Source of the DNA: Mesorhizobium amorphae
GTDB lineage: Bacteria > Pseudomonadota > Alphaproteobacteria > Rhizobiales > Rhizobiaceae
NCBI RefSeq assembly: GCF_014843845.1
Contig: NZ_JHQS01000017.1
Span: 186,001 to 250,000, forward strand
Length of the DNA: 64,000 nt
Reading direction: 5' to 3'
Both the position numbers and the translations under genes were made by a program. Positions 25,776 to 34,521 of this stretch are shown here, one piece after another. The notes beneath the pieces were generated by a model. It saw only the letters and a list, made by a program, of their open reading frames with translations, was not told the origin of the DNA and did not search any database. How positions within the stretch are numbered: the first letter of the stretch is position 1; the number at the start of each line of letters is the position of its first letter.

Positions 25776-26807
25776 ATGACGCCAACCGAAATGCCCGCAT
25801 CGAGCCTGATCGCATCGAGCCTGCCCCCATCGAACTTGATCGTCATTCCGTGCCTCAACGAAGCAGCCCATATCGGGGCGCTGCTCGGGCAGCTTCGGCC
25901 GGCGGCCGAACGGCTCGGCGCCCGCATCGTCGTTGCCGATGGCGGCAGTACTGACGGTACGCTGGCGATCGTCCAGGCGGTCGCTGCAAAGGATCCGCGC
26001 GTCGTCCTGCTCCACAACCCGAAGCGCATCCAGAGCGCCGCGCTCAATCTTGCCGTGGCCAGTTTCGGCGATGGTGCTGAATATCTGATCCGGATCGATG
26101 CGCATGGCGGCTATCCCGATGACTATTGCGATCGGCTGGTCGAGGAGGCACTGGCCACGGGTGCGGATTCGGTCGTCGTCTCGATGTTGACCAGCGGCAC
26201 CGGCGCCGTGCAGAAGGCGGTTGCCGCGGCGCAGAACTCGAAGCTCGGCACCGGCGGCTCCAAGCACCGGCATTTGTCGGCTGGAGAATGGGTCGACCAC
26301 GGTCACCACGCGTTGATGCGCATATCGGCCTTCAGGGCGGTGGGCGGCTATGACGAGACGTTCAGCCACAATGAGGATGCCGAGTTCGACCACCGGCTTC
26401 GCCTGGCCGGCTACCGGATCTGGATGAGCGGCAGGACGCAGATGGTCTACTATCCGCGCTCCTCGCTGAAGAGCCTGTATTTCCAGTATCTCGGCTATGG
26501 CCGCGGTCGCGCCAAGAACGTTCTCAAGCACCGCGTGATGCCGAAGGTCCGGCAGATGATACCGCTGCTGGTGTTTCCCGTGGTTCTGCTGGCGCCCTTT
26601 TCTCTCGTGTACGTGCTGGCGGCGTTGCCGTTCCTTGTATGGTCGATGGTCTGCATTTTCTATGGCCTCGTGACCGCCATCAGGCGGCGCGATATGGCGC
26701 TTGCGCTTGTCGGGGTGTCGGCGATGGTCATGCATCTGGGCTGGTCGATGGGCTTCTGGCTGCAGCTTCTCGAGCCGCGACCGCAGACGCAGCACGGGGT
26801 GGCGTAA
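25776..26807 (+). CDS. exoA: succinoglycan glucosyltransferase ExoA
   Basis: A 343-residue family 2 transferase with a C-terminal membrane part. The GT-A core shows LIVIPCLNEAAHIGALL, RIVVADGGSTDGT and LIRIDAHGGYP. The catalytic region is SHNEDAEFDHRLRLAGYRIWMSG, followed by YFQYLGYGRGRAKNVLKHR. Three or four hydrophobic helices lie at the end. ExoA adds the first glucose to lipid-linked galactose. I use ATG 25776 with GAGG before it; ATG 25740 would add 12 residues. It overlaps the exoM start by one base (TAATG). Confidence 0.9.
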   Translation: MTPTEMPASSLIASSLPPSNLIVIPCLNEAAHIGALLGQLRPAAERLGARIVVADGGSTDGTLAIVQAVAAKDPRVVLLHNPKRIQSAALNLAVASFGDGAEYLIRIDAHGGYPDDYCDRLVEEALATGADSVVVSMLTSGTGAVQKAVAAAQNSKLGTGGSKHRHLSAGEWVDHGHHALMRISAFRAVGGYDETFSHNEDAEFDHRLRLAGYRIWMSGRTQMVYYPRSSLKSLYFQYLGYGRGRAKNVLKHRVMPKVRQMIPLLVFPVVLLAPFSLVYVLAALPFLVWSMVCIFYGLVTAIRRRDMALALVGVSAMVMHLGWSMGFWLQLLEPRPQTQHGVA

Positions 26808-27757
26808 TGGGCGCGGCCGCAACAAAACGCAGCGTCGACATCTGCGTCTGCACGTTCCGGCGGCCTGAGCTTGCCGACACGCTTCGCTCCATCGCCGCCA
26901 TGGACCGGCCGGAGGGATTCGAATTCGGCGTCGTTGTCGCCGACAATGACGATGCGCCGAGCGCCCAGCCGCTGGTCAAGGCGCTGGCGCAGGAATTGAA
27001 GCTGCCGGTCCGCTACCGCCATGCTCCGGCGCGCAACATCTCGGTGGCGCGCAACGCCTGTCTCGACGCCAGCGTATCGGACTTTGTTGCCTTCATCGAT
27101 GACGATGAAACGGCCTCGCCGCAATGGCTCGCCGAGCTGGTCGCTACCGCCGAGGCGAGCGGTGCAGCCGCCGTGCTCGGCCCGGTAAAGGCGCGTTACG
27201 GCTCGGATGCGCCGGCCTGGATGCGCAAAGGCGATTTCCACTCGACCCTGCCGGTCTGGGTGCATGGCGAAATCCGCACCGGCTACACCTGCAACGTCCT
27301 GCTGAGGACAAGCGACGCCAGCCTTCGCGACCGCCGCTTCAGCCTGGCGCGCGGCCAGACCGGCGGCGAGGACACCGAATTCTTCGATCACATGGTCAAG
27401 GCCGGCGGCCGCATCGCCTTTTCGCCGCGCGCCTTTGTCGACGAGGTGGTGCCGCGCGCCAGGGCCGCATTCGACTGGCTGCGCCGCCGCCGCTTCCGTT
27501 TCGGCCAGACCCATGGTCACCTGCTCGGCAACAACACAACCGGCGTCCGGCGAGCCAGGGAAATCGGCCTCGCCTCGGCAAAGGCGGCCTATTGCTTCAC
27601 CATGGCGATCGCAACGGTGGTCTCCCCGGTTCGCCGGAACCGCAGCGTGCTGCGCGGCATCATGCATGTCGGGGTCGTCAGCGGCCTCGTAGGCGTTCGC
27701 GAAATACGCCAATACGGACTGCCCTCGCCGCAGGAAGGGGGCAAGCGTGCAGCCTGA
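26807..27757 (+). CDS. exoM: succinoglycan glucosyltransferase ExoM
   Basis: A 316-residue GT2 enzyme: VDICVCTFRRPELADTLRSI, VVVADNDDAPSA, HAPARNISVARNACLD and the metal-binding FIDDDETAS. The acceptor region GGEDTEFFDHMVKAGGRIAFSP and the C-terminal helix-rich end fit ExoM, which adds a glucose during repeat assembly. Start and stop overlap with exoA and exoO indicate translational coupling. Confidence 0.9.
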   Translation: MGAAATKRSVDICVCTFRRPELADTLRSIAAMDRPEGFEFGVVVADNDDAPSAQPLVKALAQELKLPVRYRHAPARNISVARNACLDASVSDFVAFIDDDETASPQWLAELVATAEASGAAAVLGPVKARYGSDAPAWMRKGDFHSTLPVWVHGEIRTGYTCNVLLRTSDASLRDRRFSLARGQTGGEDTEFFDHMVKAGGRIAFSPRAFVDEVVPRARAAFDWLRRRRFRFGQTHGHLLGNNTTGVRRAREIGLASAKAAYCFTMAIATVVSPVRRNRSVLRGIMHVGVVSGLVGVREIRQYGLPSPQEGGKRAA

Positions 27758-28697
27758 CGTCAGCTTCGTCATCGCCGCCTTCAACGCCGAGGCGACCCTC
27801 GACCGGGCGATCGCCAGCGCGATTGCCCAGCGCGACGTCAGCGTCGAGGTCGTCGTCGTCGACGACACCTCGCGCGACAGGACACTCGAGGTGGCGCGGT
27901 CCTACCCGCAGGACATCGTGCGCGTCGTCGCTTTGCCCGAAAACCGCGGCCCCGGCGGCGCCAGGAATGCCGGCCTCGAGCTTGCCCGCGGCCGCTGGGT
28001 CGCCGTCCTCGATTCCGACGATGCCGTCTATCCAGGCCGGCTCAGCACCATGATCGCGCGGGCGGAAAAGGCCGGCGCCGAGATCGCAATCGACAATCTC
28101 CAGGTTGTGCGCGAGGACGGCGTTGCCGAGGACACGATGTTCCCGGCCGCCTATCTGGAGAGCCTGGGCGAAATCTCGCTGGCCGATTACATAGCCGGCA
28201 ACATAGTTTTCGAATCGCGGTTCAACCTCGGTTATCTCAAGCCGATCTTCCAGCGCCGTTTCCTGAACGCGAACGGCCTTCGCTACGATGAAGGTCTGAT
28301 CATCGGCGAAGACTACATCCTGTTGGCCAGCGCTTTGGCCAAGGGCGGCAGATGCGTGGTCGAGCCGACGACCGGCTACGTCTACCATATTCGCAGCGGC
28401 TCCATTTCCCGCGTTCTCGAGCTTCATCACGTCGAAGCGATGCGCAAGGCCGATGCGATCTTTGCCGAGACGCATGCGATGGACCCGGAGGCCGCGGCCG
28501 CATTCGCTAGGCGCAGCCGCAGCCTGCGCCGGGCAGCATCGTTCCTGTCTCTGGTTCAACACATCAAGGCGCGGTCCCCGCTCAAGGCGATATGGACGGC
28601 GCTCAGCGATCCGGCGGCGGTCAGGCATATGAGCATGCCGATCGCTGTCCGGCTGCGACGGGTTGCGGCACAGTTTGCCGTGGGGGCGGGGAGGTGA
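27747..28697 (+). CDS. exoO: succinoglycan glycosyltransferase ExoO
   Basis: A 316-residue GT2 enzyme with a GTG start overlapping the exoM end and a good ribosome site (AGGAAGG). Motifs are VSFVIAAFNAEATLDRAIASA, VVVVDDTSRDRT, NRGPGGARNAGLELA and VLDSDDAVYP. The part FLKPIFQRRFLNANGLRYDEGLIIGEDYILL is shared with the GT2 protein encoded at 14662-15684. ExoO adds a beta-1,6-linked glucose in succinoglycan; the exact linkage here is inferred from gene order only. Confidence 0.88.
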   Translation: MQPDVSFVIAAFNAEATLDRAIASAIAQRDVSVEVVVVDDTSRDRTLEVARSYPQDIVRVVALPENRGPGGARNAGLELARGRWVAVLDSDDAVYPGRLSTMIARAEKAGAEIAIDNLQVVREDGVAEDTMFPAAYLESLGEISLADYIAGNIVFESRFNLGYLKPIFQRRFLNANGLRYDEGLIIGEDYILLASALAKGGRCVVEPTTGYVYHIRSGSISRVLELHHVEAMRKADAIFAETHAMDPEAAAAFARRSRSLRRAASFLSLVQHIKARSPLKAIWTALSDPAAVRHMSMPIAVRLRRVAAQFAVGAGR

Positions 28698-28769
28698 AGA
28701 TGCGGGCACATGAAGGAACTTTCGTGGCCGGCAGGTATTGAAAGTCGATCTCCTCAGAAGGAATTTGCA

Positions 28770-29666
28770 ATGAAGAAAGTCAGGAAGGCAGTCATACCGG
28801 TGGCGGGGTTGGGAACGCGGTTCCTGCCGGCGACCAAGTCGATGCCCAAGGAAATGCTGCCGGTGGTCGACAGGCCTGTCGTGCAATATGCGGTAGACGA
28901 GGCCTTCGAGGCCGGCATCGAGCACATCGTCTTCGTCACCGGCCGCAACAAGGCGGTCATCGAAGACTATTTCGACCTGCATCCTGAGCTTATCGGAACC
29001 CTGGAGCAGACCGGCAAGAAGGCGCAGCTCCAGTCGCTTGAAAGCCTGCTTCCGGTGGCCGGCGCCACCAGCTTCATCCGCCAGCAGTCGCCGCAGGGTC
29101 TCGGCCATGCGGTGTGGTGCGCGCGCGAAGTCATCGGCGACGAGCCCTTCGCCCTGCTGCTCCCCGACATGGTGTCCTTCGGTGGGCGCGGATGCCTTGC
29201 CGAAACCGTCGATCTCTATGAGCGCACCGGCGGAAACGTCATCGCCGTCGAGCGTTGCGAACCCAGCGAAACCAGCAAATACGGCATCGTTGGCCGCGGC
29301 GCCGAGGTCGGCAGCGGCTTCGAGGTGACAGCCATGGTCGAGAAGCCGGCGCCTGCCAATGCGCCGTCGAACTTCTACATCAACGGCCGCTATATTTTGC
29401 AGCCGGAGATTTTCGCGCTGCTCGGCAACCAGCAACGCGGCGCCGGCAATGAAATCCAGCTGACCGACGCCATGGTCCGCCTGGCGCAGTCACAGGCCTT
29501 CTTTGCCCAGCCTTTCAACGGCCGCATGTTCGACTGCGGTTCGAAGGAGGGTTTCATCCAGGCCAATGTCGCGTTCGCCCTGGCGCGCGACGACATGAAG
29601 GGACCGATCTTCGAAATGCTTCAGGAGTTCGTCCGGTCGCATGAGCGCCGGGAAGAAGCCGCATAA
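28770..29666 (+). CDS. exoN: UTP-glucose-1-phosphate uridylyltransferase ExoN
   Basis: A 298-residue GalU-type enzyme that makes UDP-glucose from UTP and glucose-1-phosphate in the cytoplasm. It begins [35 protein letters not shown], the nucleotide-binding loop with RFLPATK. It also has [16 protein letters not shown] and [22 protein letters not shown]. Start at ATG 28770 follows AGAAGGA; the frame is open further up to 28710. Its place between exoO and exoP is that of exoN in S. meliloti. Confidence 0.94.
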   Translation: MKKVRKAVIPVAGLGTRFLPATKSMPKEMLPVVDRPVVQYAVDEAFEAGIEHIVFVTGRNKAVIEDYFDLHPELIGTLEQTGKKAQLQSLESLLPVAGATSFIRQQSPQGLGHAVWCAREVIGDEPFALLLPDMVSFGGRGCLAETVDLYERTGGNVIAVERCEPSETSKYGIVGRGAEVGSGFEVTAMVEKPAPANAPSNFYINGRYILQPEIFALLGNQQRGAGNEIQLTDAMVRLAQSQAFFAQPFNGRMFDCGSKEGFIQANVAFALARDDMKGPIFEMLQEFVRSHERREEAA

Positions 29667-29833
29667 TGCCCATTTTTTGGGAGTATGCGCGTATCGATGA
29701 TGGCGCGACATACGCCGCCGCGCTTGGCCGATCCGGCCAAGCGCCTTCTGGCATGAAAGTTGCGTGGTCTTTTCTGGTGACGACGCCAATCTTCGAAGGC
29801 CGATAGCGCCTGCAACCTGGAATTGGACCGACG

Positions 29834-32218
29834 ATGAACTATGCCAACTTTCCTCTCGACAAGAGGGTGCCTTTGCCCGGTACAGACACGGAAAAGGGCG
29901 AAGACTTCATCGACATCGAACGCCTGCTCGGCATGGCGGCCCGGCAGGCCAAGGTGGTGGCTGTGTGCGCGATCATCGGTCTGTTCATGGGCGTGCTCTA
30001 TCTGCAGACCACGCCCAAGCAGTATATGTCGGTTGCCAGCGTGCTGATCGACGAAGGCCTGAACAAGGTCGTCGACGACATCTCGGCGGCGTCGGCCACC
30101 ATGCAGACCGATGCCTCCCTTCTCAGCCAGATCGAGATACTCACCTCCGCGCGGCTGGCCGCGGTGGTGGTCGACAAGCTGAAGCTCGACCAGAACGAAA
30201 AGTTCATGAGCCCTCCGACGTCTGCCCTGGCGAAGGGCATCGGCTTCGTGCGCGGGCTGGTTGGCTATTTCCGTGGCAGTTCGGGCCCGGACATCCCCGG
30301 CCTCGAAAATGTCGACGCCGCGACGCGCGAGGCCATGATGGTCACCGCCCGCCGCGACTACGCGATCCTCAAGCTGCAGAGCGAGATACTGGCGCAGCGC
30401 AACGGCCGCAGCTATGTGATCGACCTTGGCTATCAGTCGACGGACCCGGCGCTCGCGACCGCTATCACCAAGGCCTATTCCGAGGCCTATCTCGCCGACC
30501 AGCTCAATGCGAGCTTCGACGCCACCGAACGTGCGGCGGTCTGGCTGCAGGGCCGATTGACCGAGCTTCGCGAAAGCTCGCAGAAGGCCGCGCTGGCGGT
30601 CGAGATGTTCAGGGCCGAGCACGGGCTGTCCGCGGGCAGCGACGGCCAGCTGATCAGTGACAAGCAACTGTCCGACCTGAACAGCCAGCTCATCGTCGCG
30701 CAGGCCGACACGGCGCGCGCCAGCGCCCGCTACCAGCAGTACAAAAACATCGTGGACAGCGGCTCGGACAATGCGTTCCAGGACTCCGCCATATCGAGCG
30801 ACCAGCCGGCCAGCTCGGTCATTGCAACGCTCAAAACCCGCTATCTGACCGTCTCCAAGCGGCTGCAGGATGTCGAGGCCAATTTCGGCAAGGATCACCC
30901 CCAGGCGGTAGCACTTGCCAAGGAGAAGGCCGATGTGTCGGCGCAGATCTTCGGACAGCTGAAGCAACTGACCGAAAGCTATCGCAACGATTATCAGGTA
31001 GCGCAGGCGCGCGAGACCGCGCTCAAGGAGAAGATCGCCACCGCCGCCGGCAAGAGCTCCATCGACAACCAGTCGCAGGTCAAGCTGCGCGATCTCGACC
31101 AGCAGGCGACGGCGCTCACCACGCTCTATCAGACATTCCTCAGCCGCTATGAGGAAGCCTCGCAGCAGCAATCCTTCCCGGTCGGCAAGGTCCGCATCAT
31201 CTCCGATGCGACAATGCCGCTGTCGGCGGTGGGCCCGCGCACATCCAAGGTGCTGGCGCTAACGCTCGTGCTTGGCGTGCTGCTGGGGGCCGGATTTGGC
31301 GGCCTGAACGAGTTCAACGAACGGTTCTTCAGAACTGGCGAGGACATTCGCGATCGCGTCGGCCTCAAATTCCTCGGCTATCTGCCGACGATCGGCGGCG
31401 GCAAGCCCGGCAAGGACGCCAATCCGGACGATGCAGTGGCCGATGCCAAGATCGCCAGCCTGTCGGCCGCCGAGAAACGGGCGCGCATGCGGGTCAGCAT
31501 CGACGCTCCCGCCTCGATGTTCGCCGAGACGCTGCGCAACGCCAAGATCGCCTTCGACGTCGTCATGGAAGGGCAAGGCAGCAAGGTCATCGGCGTGATC
31601 TCGCTGCTGCCCGGCGAGGGCAAGTCGACGGTCGCGGCCAATCTGGCGGGATTGCTTGCCGCCAATGGCGCCAAGACGCTGCTCATCGACGGCGATTTGC
31701 GCAACCCCGGCCTCAGCCGCAGCCTCGGCATGGAAGCCGAGCAGGGGCTGATGGAGGCTGTCGTCAACGGCCAGACCTGGCAGTCGGTCGGCAAGGTCGA
31801 TCGGCAGACGAAGCTTGCGATCATCCCGGCCGTACTGCGCGGCCAGTTTTCGCACACCAGCGAGCTTCTCTCCTCGGCCGGCATGCGGCGCTTCATCGAG
31901 AACGCCAAGGAGACGTTCGAATACGTCGTCGTCGATCTGCCGCCGCTCGGCCCCGTGGTCGACGCCAAGGCCTTTGCCCCGCTGGCCGACGGTTTCGTGC
32001 TGGTCACCGAATGGGGCCGCACGCCGCGCGCGGTGGTGCGGTCGCTGCTGGAATCCGAGCCATACGTCGCCAACAAGATCGTCGGCGCGGTGCTGAACAA
32101 GGTCGATCTGAAGAAGCTGGCCAAATACGGATCGCTCGGCGGTTCCGAGAAGTTCTTCGACAAATATTCGACTTACTATCTGGACAAGTCGGAAACACGT
32201 ACCAGGGCGGCCGCCTGA
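29834..32218 (+). CDS. exoP: ExoP, polysaccharide co-polymerase and BY-kinase
   Basis: A 794-residue chain-length regulator. The Wzz domain has membrane segments near residues 40-57 and around 475 (VLALTLVLGVLLGAGFGGLNEF), with a long periplasmic coiled coil between. The cytoplasmic bacterial tyrosine kinase domain has Walker A LLPGEGKST (591-599), the second Walker LLIDGDLRNP (616-625) and VVVDLPPLGPVVDA (698-711). The end is Tyr-rich (Y765, Y778, Y781, Y782), the likely autophosphorylation cluster. It sets the balance of high and low molecular weight EPS together with ExoQ and ExoF. Confidence 0.94.
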   Translation: MNYANFPLDKRVPLPGTDTEKGEDFIDIERLLGMAARQAKVVAVCAIIGLFMGVLYLQTTPKQYMSVASVLIDEGLNKVVDDISAASATMQTDASLLSQIEILTSARLAAVVVDKLKLDQNEKFMSPPTSALAKGIGFVRGLVGYFRGSSGPDIPGLENVDAATREAMMVTARRDYAILKLQSEILAQRNGRSYVIDLGYQSTDPALATAITKAYSEAYLADQLNASFDATERAAVWLQGRLTELRESSQKAALAVEMFRAEHGLSAGSDGQLISDKQLSDLNSQLIVAQADTARASARYQQYKNIVDSGSDNAFQDSAISSDQPASSVIATLKTRYLTVSKRLQDVEANFGKDHPQAVALAKEKADVSAQIFGQLKQLTESYRNDYQVAQARETALKEKIATAAGKSSIDNQSQVKLRDLDQQATALTTLYQTFLSRYEEASQQQSFPVGKVRIISDATMPLSAVGPRTSKVLALTLVLGVLLGAGFGGLNEFNERFFRTGEDIRDRVGLKFLGYLPTIGGGKPGKDANPDDAVADAKIASLSAAEKRARMRVSIDAPASMFAETLRNAKIAFDVVMEGQGSKVIGVISLLPGEGKSTVAANLAGLLAANGAKTLLIDGDLRNPGLSRSLGMEAEQGLMEAVVNGQTWQSVGKVDRQTKLAIIPAVLRGQFSHTSELLSSAGMRRFIENAKETFEYVVVDLPPLGPVVDAKAFAPLADGFVLVTEWGRTPRAVVRSLLESEPYVANKIVGAVLNKVDLKKLAKYGSLGGSEKFFDKYSTYYLDKSETRTRAAA

Positions 32219-32238
32219 AGGCGCCGCAGCTTCGCCGC

Positions 32239-32344
32239 TTAGAGCAATTCGAGGAAAAGTGCGTAGCGGGTTTCCCGTCCGGAATTGCGTAAAAACAAAT
32301 ACTTAGAGCGATTAGGCGGTTCTATGAAAAGCTGAACCGCTCTA
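32239..32344. repeat. intergenic palindromic repeat, copy 2
   Basis: About 106 bp, closely similar to 2777-2880, with the same nested arms (CAATTCG...GGAATTG, GGAAAA...TTTCCC) and a second stem ending CCGCTCTA. It lies between the convergent exoP and phosphatase genes and overlaps the last bases of the latter. Confidence 0.8.
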
Positions 32345-33106
32345 GGAAAATAGCAGCTTGCCGTACTTGCCGGCTATCCTGACGGCGGTCAGCCGTCCGC
32401 TCTGAAAGGCGCCGGTGTCGATGCCGAGCCGGTGCCCGTCGAGCCTGGGCACGTCGACGATCGTATGCCCGTGCACCACCCATCGGTCGAGCAGATGGAC
32501 GCTGTCGAAGAAGTCGGAGCGGATGCTGAGCAGGTCGTCTTCGTCCTGCTCGGCGAGATCGATGCCGGGCCTGATGCCGGCGTGGACGAAAACGAATTTC
32601 CTCGAGCAGACCATGACCGGCAGCGCGCGCATGAAGCTGACATGGCTGGCGGGAATGACCTCGCGGATTCGCCGGTCGACCGCTTCACTCGAACTGTAGA
32701 GATTGCCGAGATGCTGCGCATCGATCCCGTAGGAAAACAAGGTTTCCAGTCCGCCTGTCGCCAGCCAGGGTTCGCGCGGAAGATAGCCGTCGAGATAGTT
32801 CAGCATCGCCACCTCGTGGTTTCCCGCAAGGCAGACGCGCAGGAAGCCCCGTGGCGGCGGCGTCGTGAGGTGGTCCAGCACGCGTTTGGACTGCGGCCCG
32901 CGATCGACATAGTCGCCAAGCATGATGATGATCTTGCGCCCGCGGAAGGGCAGCGCATCGAGAACGATCTTCTGCTCCAGCGAACGGAGTTCGCTGTAAC
33001 ACCCATGCACGTCGCCGATCGCATAGACGACCGTATCCTGCATATCCATCTGCAGCCGTTCGCGCGGCGCGGCGCGCGGCTTTCTCGATCGCTGGAACAG
33101 GCTCAC
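32342..33106 (-). CDS. metallophosphoesterase, PPP-type serine/threonine phosphatase-like
   Basis: A 254-residue calcineurin-like phosphoesterase. Metal-binding motifs are in order: GDVHGCY (32-38), GDYVDRGPQS (64-73), GNHEVAM (95-101), HAGI near 176 and VVHGHT near 215. These are the PPP phosphatase set. Its place after exoP, facing it, raises the possibility that it removes phosphate from proteins of the EPS system, but its motifs are those of Ser/Thr rather than Tyr phosphatases. A start at 33049 would drop a basic head. Confidence 0.85.
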   Translation of the reverse strand: MSLFQRSRKPRAAPRERLQMDMQDTVVYAIGDVHGCYSELRSLEQKIVLDALPFRGRKIIIMLGDYVDRGPQSKRVLDHLTTPPPRGFLRVCLAGNHEVAMLNYLDGYLPREPWLATGGLETLFSYGIDAQHLGNLYSSSEAVDRRIREVIPASHVSFMRALPVMVCSRKFVFVHAGIRPGIDLAEQDEDDLLSIRSDFFDSVHLLDRWVVHGHTIVDVPRLDGHRLGIDTGAFQSGRLTAVRIAGKYGKLLFS

Positions 33107-33257
33107 GGATTGAGGCTCGGTGCTCGCACAGGTCTTTTGGCGTTAGGGAGCATGTCACACGGGCACGCATGAAGCCTCGATACCATGCTTGGCGCCGGAA
33201 ATTCCATACCGGTTAGGAACAGTCCCCGTCTTGGTAAACAAGTGCTGGGAGCGGCGT

Positions 33258-34337
33258 TTATGCCGCCTTGAGCCGGTAGCGGAACACGGTGTGGTCGAGC
33301 AGCAGCCGTATGCGTGGTTCGGCCTCTATCGCCACCAGCCAACTCGCGGCGATCATGGTTGCGCCGACAGTAGCGATCGAAAGCAGGTACGGCACGCCGG
33401 CGCGGACCAGGGCGCCGAGCATGGCGGCACCGACGACGTCATGGATGAGATAGAGCGGGTAGGTCATCAGCCCGATCCGGCGCCAGCCTCGCCAGGACAG
33501 GTTAAGCTGCAGCGACCATGCCATCAGTCCTGTGGCGACAAGGAATATGAGGATCGGCGGCGCATAAGGCATCGCGGCTTCGACCTTGATGCTGTGCACG
33601 TCGACCGAGCTTGCGATCTGCAGCACACCGCCAGCCAGGAACAGCGCTGAGAAACCGAGGCGGGCCCTCGTCACCGCCTTGAACCGCATCAGCCACAACA
33701 TCACGCCGAGTGCGAAAAAGCAGCCATGATGCACCAGCGCAAGCTGGAGCCAGCGCGTCTCGGCGAGATCGGACAAATCGAGGGGATAATAGAGGCACCA
33801 GAAGAACGTGCTGATCAGCCCGATCGCGATGGCCACGGTTTCCATCATGTCGAAGCGGCCGAGCCGCAACAAGGTCCAGACCACGGCATAGAAAGCGATT
33901 TCGATGCCGAGCGTCCAGTAGACGCTGTCGACCCAGGGATCGAACGGAACGAACAGGCCAGTGCGAACGAGCCGGATCACCGCATCCGTCGGCCAGCTAA
34001 GGCCGACCAGAAGCAACACCGCCGCGGTAATGGGCGCGCACACCCACACCGCCGGCGCCAGGCGCTTCACCCTTGCCTCGAAGAACCGCAACGGCGTCGA
34101 ATTCTCGGCGCTGAAGGCGATGACGAAGCCGCTGATGACGAAGAACACCTGCACGCCGACCCAGCCGGAGCCTAGAAAGTCCATTTCAGGATGCGGCGGG
34201 ATGCCGCCAGTGGCGCGTGCCGAAATACCGCCGGGGAACGCCCAAACCCAGTAGCCGTAGTGGTAGAACATCACCAGGACTGCGGCGAGGAACCGAAGGA
34301 TGTCGACGCCGCCAAATGTAGTCTTTTGCTGAGCCAT
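33258..34337 (-). CDS. acyltransferase 3 family protein, ExoH-like
   Basis: A 359-residue membrane acyltransferase. The N-terminal FGGVDILRFLAAVLVMFYHYGYW holds the conserved Arg and His, followed by GWVGVQVFFVISGFVIAFSAENS. About ten hydrophobic helices follow, and it ends in EPRIRLLLDHTVFRY. In succinoglycan loci the second family member is ExoH, the succinyltransferase. Assignment to ExoH is by place and is not certain. A regulator box lies 44 bases upstream. Confidence 0.75.
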   Translation of the reverse strand: MAQQKTTFGGVDILRFLAAVLVMFYHYGYWVWAFPGGISARATGGIPPHPEMDFLGSGWVGVQVFFVISGFVIAFSAENSTPLRFFEARVKRLAPAVWVCAPITAAVLLLVGLSWPTDAVIRLVRTGLFVPFDPWVDSVYWTLGIEIAFYAVVWTLLRLGRFDMMETVAIAIGLISTFFWCLYYPLDLSDLAETRWLQLALVHHGCFFALGVMLWLMRFKAVTRARLGFSALFLAGGVLQIASSVDVHSIKVEAAMPYAPPILIFLVATGLMAWSLQLNLSWRGWRRIGLMTYPLYLIHDVVGAAMLGALVRAGVPYLLSIATVGATMIAASWLVAIEAEPRIRLLLDHTVFRYRLKAA

Positions 34338-34380
34338 GCCGTGTCATCGGGTGGCCCCCCACAGCAACACTAGGGTGGAT

Positions 34381-34392
34381 TGCTGCATTGCA
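34381..34392. promoter_or_regulatory. TGCTGCANNGCA box upstream of the ExoH-like acyltransferase
   Basis: Exact match TGCTGCATTGCA, 44 bases before the start codon at 34337 on the minus strand. Confidence 0.5.
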
Positions 34393-34521
34393 CAACAGAA
34401 GATTGGGCACTGCGGCAATCGCTACGGGGTTGGCGCTGCATGAGGGGCAGCACCGACTTCGACAATGGCCAGCACAATTGGCGAGCCATCATCCATTTCA
34501 AGGGGCTGCTCCGGGCGGTTG

